Shown here one piece after another: positions 23,198 to 32,369 of a DNA stretch of 36,485 bases (the first letter of the stretch is position 1; the number at the start of each line of letters is the position of its first letter). Origin of the DNA: Chromera velia (taxonomy: Eukaryota; Sar; Chromeraceae); NCBI GenBank assembly GCA_018398765.1, contig JAHBMJ010001057.1, positions 1 through 36,485 on the forward strand, written 5' to 3'. The notes under the pieces were generated by a model. It worked only from the letters and a program-made list of their open reading frames with translations, made no database searches and was not told the DNA's origin. The position numbers and the translations under genes were made by a program.

Positions 23198-24153
23198 GTG
23201 GTACATGAGATACCCCCAGAGCCTCTCGGCGGTTCGGTATGTGATGGAGACGGCGGAACACATTCGGAGCAGCACATTTCTCTGCAGTCAGTCTTGCGGG
23301 AAGCGAAAAGGAAAACAATATCTGATGGTTTGCCTCTCTCCGTATGAGACCAGAAAGGCACCAACACCCGCGTTTCGCTTTTTCTTTCTCTCTGCACTGA
23401 GAATTAAGGCTCCGTTGGAATTCTGTCTCATGAGAGTCGTGGCCGTGCGCGTGCTCGGTTGGTCTGCTTTGCTGCTGTCGCATTTGTTTCGACTCTCTCT
23501 CCTCCTCCAACTGATGTGCTTGCAGATGAGATTCTGTGGATGGCTTGCAAGGAGGACCCTCAGCTGAGGGGACCTATGAGGGATGAGGGTATCGTTTCGG
23601 CTGCCCCCTCTGTGGGGGGGGGGGGCCCTCCCTGGTGGTGGGCTGTGGTTGCAGGGGAGGGTAGGAGTGGGCAGCATCGACTGGGAGACGGGGAGACTGT
23701 GCACGCCTCTCTGGTGGCCTTCGTGAGAGAGAAGCTCCGAGTGCCCCTTGCAAAGGCCCTCTTCCTGTTGGAGAAGAACGGGGCTCTGGGATCTGTGGCG
23801 GCTCTCGTTGACGCAACGTCTGCCGCTACTTCGGAAGGAGAGGACTCGCAGGAGGCAGAGGGCCTGGCGCGTCTCCAGTCAATTTGGAGGCGCCACGCTC
23901 AGCTATACAACGACATTTCCACGTCAGTCGTTTTAGGAATATGAAGTGGAGGCAGTCACAAAAATACTTTTTGATGGTCACTCTTTGATGATTGCTCGCA
24001 AAAGGGCTGAAAGGAAATTCAACCAAGCTTTTCGACGCAGAGAAAGTCATCACAATAATCTCTGAAAAAACACATTCTCTCTCTCCCTTTGGTGCGCGCT
24101 CTCCCCCCCGCCCCCCCCTCTCTCTCTGCCTCTGTCTCGCTGCGTGCGTGTGC

Positions 24154-24197
<44 letters not shown>

Positions 24198-27100
24198 TGT
24201 GTCCATCTGGGGTGCTCCCCTCGCGGCTGCGCGACTTCTTGCCTTTAGGACGGGAACCTTCTGCGGGCAGACTACACGCGCCAAAAAAATGTATGGATGC
24301 ACATTCCCAGAAAGGAATACATGTGTCATGCATGTATTACTGTGTCCACAACTCTTGCAGAGTGCCGACTCCCGACCGGCAAGAGTTCTTTCAGGTCCCC
24401 GTCAGTATCGGACACGTGCAGCTTCCCTTCAGCAAAATGGCGGCAGAGCGAGTCCTTCAGGAGACGGAAAGCTGTCTTCGGAAATTGACGCACGGGGGAA
24501 ACCACGATCTCGTGTCTGTTTTTGAAGGGGCGCGGACGGAAATTCTCTCACAGCTCCGGGATGGCCGTTTCCCAATGGCACTTGAGGATCTCGACTTGTC
24601 AGTCAGTCCGTCCGTTCGGAGGTGATCAAATGACGACGTCTCTTTTTCTCCTCCTCTTTCTCTCCCTCTCTCTCTTTCCCGGTTTCTGCGCCTCTTTTTG
24701 TGTACCTTTGGAAGCGGTACCCTGTTGTTTGTTGGCTTCGTGTCTGCCCTTCCACCTAGCTCTCGTCCCGGTGTCCTGACTGCAGCTTCTCCACGGCATT
24801 CACAAGCGACCTCACCCGCGTGAAGTTCAGTGACCTCTCAGGCGACCCGACACAGAAAGAGAAGGTCATCGGTGCTTGCCTGGGCAGACTGAGGCCCCAC
24901 GCGTTCTCGAAAGGGGGGGGTCGGAAAGCTGCATGGGGACTGAAGGTAGAGTGTGCAACAGCAAAGGACACAGGGGGGCCCATGAAGATTCCCATCTGGA
25001 TCGACAGGGCCATTCTTCTCGTGTACTTCTCCAACTTTCTCCGCCCTCTCCTCACTGCGACCGCACTCTGTCCCCGGAGCCACAAAATCGAGGTTTCCAT
25101 TCAGAGGAGACTGACCAATCCTCTTCTCCGGAGACGTCCGTCTCTGGACGAAGAGAAAGCTTCCATCCAGAAAGAAGTCTTCGTCTCCTGCTGTGAAGCT
25201 CTGATGCCCTGTGTGAATGCCTTTGCCCTCCCTCTGCCGGAAGGAATCTTCGGAGCGACGCAAGTGTCGCGTGGCAATGGAGGAGTGAAACCGATGGCTG
25301 TCAGGAGAGAGGGCGGCCTGCAGCGGTGGGTGAATGCCATCGTCTCCCTCTTCCAGTGCCTCCATGCGCCTCTCAAGCTCTTCATGCAGGAGGCCGCAGA
25401 GACGCAGAGCTTCGATGAGACCCCAGTGAGCCTCTCTGTCCTCCAGGGGGCCGTTTCTTTTTTCATTAGAGACGCTGCGGGTCTCCAGCAAGAGGTGGCA
25501 TCACAGTCAGAGACTGCTGGCAACTCCTCCTTGAAGATGTGTGACAGAGGCATCAAGTCACCTGTGGAAGTACTGGAGGGTCATTTGGTAGAGACAGTCA
25601 TTCCGACGGCTTGGCGACTTGCGGATTTGGACGGTGGAGAGGGGGAGGAAGAGGAGCAAGCGGAGAAGAGAGACGGTCGAGAGACCGCACCCCAAGGTCT
25701 GAAGTTGAAAGACTGGCTGGAGTGTCTTCTGGGGGCACAGTTCTTGTCGGTACCGCGGGAGTGGTCGGACCTGCTCTTCCGAAGTTCTATCCTGTCGGCA
25801 ATTCATTTCGGCACCCTTTCCGCCCTCCCTCCGAAACTGATCGATCTCCGCATCGGCTCAGACCCACCATCAGTCCCCCTGTTTGCGTCTCTGTTCTCCC
25901 ACGCACATCCAGTTGACATTCGGGACCTGATCGTGAACGTCCTCGACCGGTTGCCTTCTGTTCTCGTGGACGCAGAGGGAAGCCGTCAGCCCTCTCAAGC
26001 GTCCGGTGAGTCCAAGGGGTATATCCGTGGGGCTGCGTTGATGGCTTGCCTCCGGATGGACGCAGACAGCGGGCACAGGTTTGAGCTAGCTGGTGAGAGC
26101 GCGACAAGCGGGCAAAGGCTGTTGGAGGCCCTCTGTCGGTCTATCGAGCTTGTGGGAGAAGAGGAAGGTGGGGGAGAGGGATTCTCTGGTGGGTTCTCTG
26201 AAATTGGCAGCGTTGTTGGGAGTTTGACGGTGGTGGGATGTCAGGCACAAAACAGACGCAGCTCCGGATTCGTGCGCACTGCAGGCAAGGTCGCTGCGAT
26301 GGCGACGGTGGTGGACGCCCTTGACTTTGCAGCACTAGGAGGCAGGAGTCTCGAGAGACCGCAAGAGAAGAGAAACTCCATCTGCCCTTTCTTCAATTGG
26401 GATCTCCTCACACAGCAGCCAGGGGAATGTGATCCCTATCTCAAATCGCTATTCACGCAGGCAGTCGATTTTGCCCTCTGGAAGTTCTGCCGGATGATGG
26501 AGAGGGTTCAAGACCTGGAGGGTGAAGAGGGGAATGTGGAGGATTTGGGTGAAGATAGACGCCCCTCTCGGGTGTTTTGCGACTTCTCTGGTCTGGCTTC
26601 TGTGGCAATCCTCAGGTGGGGTCCTTCCTTTCTCATCGCGAATTTTGTATATTCCGAAGAGTCCTATCTGCCTTGTGGTTTTCCAATCAGGTGAGAAAAC
26701 AAATTCACGTGTGAGAAAAGCGACAGAAAGAAACACCTAATTGATCTCGTCGAAAGTGGTGATTCCTGATCGAATGCCACTCTTCCCCGCTTGTATCCCA
26801 CGTCTATTTTTCTCTTCGAAACCTCCCCGCGTGTCCCTCTCCTCCTCCATTGCAGATGGTTCGTCGGGTCCCTGGCGGCCGCTGTTGCTGCTCCTCTGGC
26901 TGCTCTCTTCGCTGACGAGGCAGATGCAGATGAGCAATCGCACAAGGAGACACAGAGAACACGCCCGAGCGCAGAAACCAAATTCAAGCAGCTGTCTGAC
27001 TTCCTCAAAGGCCTCGATCTCCAACGCCTCCTTCAGCCGAAGCCTCACCTCTCGGCTGTAGTCCAAACTCTCCGTCTCTTCTTCCTTCGGCAACTGCGAG

Positions 27101-30100
27101 TCTCCTTCAGCAGAGATGCGCTGCGGAGAATTTTCGGGGCCCGCCCAGAAGGCAAATCCCCCATGAAGATTTTGAGGGAAGCCCTGCCGTGGCTCCATGA
27201 CTTCTTCTGGCCCCCTCCGTGCGAGAGACCATCCATCGCGGGGTGTCTAGACTTCTGCCCTGTGCATTGGGTCTGCACGCTTCCTTGCTTCCGTCTCAGC
27301 GATGATGCAGCAGGAAGCGGCAATGGTGAAGCTCCTGCTCGCACGTCCGTGATGGACACCCTCAGCAGGTATTGCGTTGACCTCATGACAGACTCTGCCG
27401 CCCTCCCGGGTCCATGTGTGGCCGCTCTAGAGGCAGCGGGGGGCGTGCGTCAGGGGGAGAGGGAGACTGTGAAGAGCCGCCTGCTTCGGGCTCTGTCGAT
27501 TCCTGAAGTTCTCGGAGGCGTGTTTGTGTTGCGCCTCTGGGAAGAACGATTGACAAGCTCAAGTTCAAATTGCAGCAGTGTCAGAGAAGGATGCCTGAAG
27601 GGCCTGGACGCAATTCGCAGTGCGTGGGGGGCAGTTGGACGGACGGTGACGAGGGAGGGGAGGGGACTGCGGCATCCGATTGCCACAGCGTTTGTGCATT
27701 TTCTTTTAAGGAAGGGGGAGGCTGGCAGTGTACTGAGCACCGCTTTCCGCAACAGCCTGAAGAAGATGAGTGGGGAGAGGGGTGTGAACAGAGCACACGA
27801 ATTGACGGAGAGTCTGGTCCTTCAGGTCGGCTGCGCTCTCTCAATGGCTGAGGCCCTGCCGCATCAATCCAACGCTCTGTTCCCGTTCGTCGCTCTTCTC
27901 AGAACTCTCATGAGAGGAGAGGAGGGCAGGGACACAGAGCGTGACAAATCGAGTGGAAGCAAGCAAGAGGGGTTGAAACTAGAGGCAGGCATCTCTGTGG
28001 TTGCAGCTTCATTTCTCCCCGGAATGCCCGTAGAGGAGGGGACTCACGCGGCTGCAGCTGTCAAAGAGAGTGCCACGAGACACACCTGCAAATGCGGAAT
28101 TGAGTCAGTCAGGGAGTCACTGTGTGTTCTCTGCACCTGTCTGTGTCTGTCTCTCTTCATTCGACTCCTTTTCATTGTGTTGGACCCGAAGCCTGCATGT
28201 CTCCAACAATATTCTGTTGTGATGGTTCCGTGTTGGTCTTTCTTTCTGGACCGTTTCCATGGATTCATTTTGGTTGCAAATCCCCCGATTTTATTAATAT
28301 GACGATCAAAAAGAAAAGTTCTCGAGCGGTTGTGGGCATGAATGGTGTCTCTGCACTGTTTTTAATTAATGCTCATCTTCTGTCGTGTGGTGCGTGCAGA
28401 CTGTTTGTCAGAGATGGCCAGAACCAAAAGGAGACCCACAGAAAGTGTAAGTTTAGTTGCTTTTTCGACTTCTTTGATGGCCATCGATGTCTTGTCTTTC
28501 TCTACCTCCCCGCGTGCGTGAGAGGGACAGAGCATGTGTGTGTGTGTGTGTAAATGAGTGCGGCGCGTGTGGAGTGTAATTTCTGCACTTCCGTGCTTTT
28601 GAAAGGGGCACGCCGTTCTTATTACTTCCTCATCTCTCTGTGTGATATCACAACCATTCTTCTTGCAAAGCTGTCAAGTCTCGCTCGTTTCCCTTCCCTT
28701 TGACAACAGAAATCGCTTTTTCTTCATGAAAATCGACCGTTGCAGGCCCCGAGTGCGCTCGGCCGATTCCTTTGGTTGCTCAGGAGAGAGGAAACGCGCC
28801 ACCTATACCCGGAGGAAAAGCCTCGAGACACCAGATGGGGATGTGTCGAGGATACGTGCCTCTCTCTGGAAGCAGAGGAGGACTCGGGTGGATGGGTCTC
28901 GTGCCCCTGCACATTCGTCCAGAGACCTTCCGAGTCCTTCGCCTCCTCCTTCATGGTTCCCTCACAGCCGCCTTTGTCCTTCTCTTGCCGGGAGGGGGCG
29001 GGGCGTTGCGGAGATTTCAACGCGGCAGGGTTTCAGGAGAGGACAAAGCGTTGGAGGTGTCTGTGTGTGAGCACTTTGCCCGACTGCTGGGGATCTCTCT
29101 GAAAGACCCCGTCCACAGAGGTCAGATTTTGGGACCTCTGATGGGATCTGTCTCTGCGGATCTCTTGGCCCTCTCAGAGATGCAACAGGGGGCCGGGGGG
29201 GAGGGAGAGATGCACCCATCTGCTGAGAAGGTATGGCGCGCCTACCTGCGTGTGATGTGCATTCTTCGTGAGGCAGTGGGAGGTGAGGGCCTGGCAGATG
29301 AGTGTGAGGGGTGGTGTCCTCTAGAGAGAGGACTGTTCGGTTCGAGAAGCATGCGGGTAGAATGGGAACGGTCATTTGAGTGGTGCGTGATGGAGTCTGA
29401 GGGGGTGAGGGGACGTCGGGCTGTCGGGAGGATGGAGGAAGACCTCCAGTGGCGTCTTGTGGTTGGGGGACAGGTCGGTACAGTTCTCTTCGTTTTCCTC
29501 GTAGATCTGGCTTATTTCAACTCTTGTTGTTCAATTATGGTACATGGAAGCATCACTAAAACGTGTTATCTTTTTGAGCGCTGCTGCTCCTCATTTTCTC
29601 CGTTTCTATACGCCAAGCAGGTATCTTTCTGTGACACCACATTGCTGGCTGTGAGTGCAGGCATGGTCGCAGCTGGAGCGGGATGTAGAGGAAGTGGTGG
29701 AGTCACCTCTCTCTCGACCCGATGGTTTGCATCTCTCTGGGGTGTCGGATGAATGCGGGAACCCTCCTGGTGGGAGAATAGACAACCACTGCACTGACAA
29801 TTCAGGCAGTCAAGGCGACGGTGCAGAGACACAGGCAGCGTGTGTGCTGCGGGGGGGGTCTGGTGGGTCCTCTGTGGGGGGTGTTCAGAGAAACGAGGCG
29901 ACTCTCTCAGTGAGCACAGTCGAGAAGTATCTCTCTGTTGCTATCCCTGCCTCCCTCTGGCGCAGTCGCCCTCTCACAAACTCACCCGTTGCTGCACTTG
30001 AAGAAGAGATGGAAGAGCAAGAGGAAGGGGAAGAAGCTGAGGACGATGCTGAGGGCTCAAGGAGCGTCTCTTCTACCGCCTTGCAATTCCTTCGACGTCG

Positions 30101-31047
30101 GTGGAAGAGGGACCCTGAGGAAGTCCGGCTGAGATTCCCGTGGGCCGCTGCAGTGGCTCAGCATGCACAGAACTTCCACCTACGTCAGTACAATTCTGGT
30201 GTTTGCTGAACGCGGCTTTGGACAAGGTAGAGCGGAAGTGTATTAATACATCGCTTACCAACTGAATGCATGGAGTGAGCTGGTTCCCGAACACCCATTT
30301 TCGCATTCGCTTCTACTTGATACGCACCGCCTTCAGCCTGGTCGGATCCACCTTTCATTCTTTTTCCATCGTGCTTTTGTCCACGAGTGTAGCGCTGGTC
30401 TCTCACAGTGTCTCTTAGAGTTTGCATGTGTGCGCCTCTGTGTGTCTTTCTGCTTGCCTGCAGTCGCCCACGTCCCTGCTCTACTCGCCTGGCCACGCGC
30501 TCTCATTGATCGCTTCTCCCAGAAGATCTCCCGAGAAGAGGCAAAGAAAACCTCGGTGGACAGGCTCCTCTCAGGTCAGTCGGACAGTCAATCAGTCAGC
30601 CAGTCAATGGAAAGAGGGAAGCGCGTGGAGGAGACAGATGAACTCCTGTCCAATGCTGTCCATTTCAAAAAACTTATTGTTCTTCTTCATATACCTGCTC
30701 TTTCTTCGTAAAGGCGCTGTCTCGTTGCCGGCTGTTACCGCCAGTCCTCGTCTTGCAGTCATGTTGAGTTGTTGACAAGTTGTGAGTCTCTCCATATGAG
30801 GCGACAAAGGCCCTACTCTCTCTCTCTCTCTCGCTGTGTGTGTGTGTGTGTGTGTGTGTGGCTTTTTCCTTTGTCATCACAACGACACATCTTCATGTGT
30901 GCATGCAGGCATGCCGGAGAAGTTCAGCGACGTGTTCGATCAATTCTCCTCGGCCTGGAACGCTTGTGTGGCAGCTGGCTTGGCAAAGAGGTCCGTGATG
31001 GAGCTGACCTTCTGTTCTCTTGTGCTGCTCTTGTATTGCCTCTCTTC

Positions 31048-31091
<44 letters not shown>

Positions 31092-32335
31092 TTCTCCGGT
31101 TTTCCTTCCAATTCCTTCCTCCTTTCCCCATTTCTTCGTTCCTTTCTGCCTTCCTTCCCATCTCGGATCTTGCTTCCATTTCGCCTTTTGACGTGATCCT
31201 CCTGCATGCAGCAGTCAGAACGGCTCTTCGGGCTGCCCATATGGTCAGTCAAAGTGTGCACGCGCCTGAGTGTAACTTTATGCAGGAATGTAAGGGAGGA
31301 GATGAGCCCTGTGGTAATACCGAAGAGGATGAGCAGGAAGGTGCCCGTCGCGTTCTCGTGTCTGGGGAGACATCGTGAGGGCACGGGGCTTCTCCGTCTG
31401 CTGGAGGATCTGTGCGGCCTCCAGGACAACTTCCTCGACTCCTTTTGTGACAATGTCGCCGCAGCTCGGGCGCAAGAAGCCGAGCAGGAGGAGTCACGAG
31501 GGAAGGTGCTGGGTGTTTCTACAAGTGGGGAAGGGCAGGGATCAGAGAGGGAGGGAGAGGGTTCAGGAAACAGAGAGGGAGAGACCTCTCGGCAGCCTCC
31601 TTTGCCCCCTGGTCTCCTGGAAGGTGCATCTGCTCTCCGTCTCGCAGAGGCCCAGAACAGAGCTGCACTTAGAGTCGCGGTCCCGCAGAGCTCTGCGCGG
31701 GTAGTCGGCTTTATGGAAGATCTGATCAGGGAGTGCCTGGTGGGGGGACTGGGTGCTCTTCCCCCACAGCCGCAACACGCAGGGGGAGGGGGGGGACGCT
31801 GGGCGGGTGAGGGTGTTGCAGTGTTGCGGGGAGGTTTTTCTCTCCATTCGGATGTGTGGATGCTTCCCGGAAGGGAGAGAGAGCTTCACTGGGGGAGCCT
31901 GGAGGGACAGCTGCGGTCTCTGTTCGGGGGAGTGCGGCGTCTGCAGAGGCCCTTCTCTCGATCCCTTTCGGAGGAAGAGGGGGGGACGTTCAGATTCTCC
32001 GGGGATTTCTCTCAATCAAAGTACTTCCTCAAAACGTTCGCGGAGACAATCCCGCAGGTTTGTTCTCTCTCTCTCTCTCTTTCCCTCTCTCTCTCTCTCT
32101 CCTCTCTCTCTCCCTCTCTCTCTCTCTGTGTGTGTGTATGTGCGTGTGTGTTGAAGAGCTGCCCATCGATCAGCACTTGCGAGGCGGGTGGGTCAGAAGG
32201 AAGCGGGTGGGGAATGAGTCAGAATATCGAGAAAGAAGACGGGAGGGTAGTGGGACTAAGTTTCCATCAACTGGCGAAGGCAATGACGTTGCTTGAACCT
32301 TTCCGTGTGGATACTTTCTCCTTAATTCCCTATGT

Positions 32336-32369
<34 letters not shown>

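Larger units (their letters stand above)
22133..23327 (+). other. AAA6 and following helix (exons 30-31)
   Basis: Exon 30 encodes the strand SLVRVCHLAAFSTEMDLERE, an acidic Lys/Glu loop, the strand YHLLLLVCSPRS, a helix, the strand HVVVLLLGPRS and the GGGWGQMHLES motif that matches the family's GGLWQ...HIDDL element. A poly-proline run (about 22698-22718) precedes the final helix EAIREIILPCMS. Exon 31 is a single 130-base exon reading HISLQSVLREAKRKTISD. Its frame was fixed by needing phase 0 in and phase 1 out, and by similarity to the helix before the LEWLA motif of RNF213. Other frames across exon 31 break the phase. Confidence 0.8.

Noticed and set aside
31205-31285. Using the CATGCAG acceptor at about 31212 for exon 41
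   Set aside because: It would need phase 2 and lead through a stretch with no similarity; the TGCAG at 31281-31285 keeps the phase and joins directly to family-like sequence.
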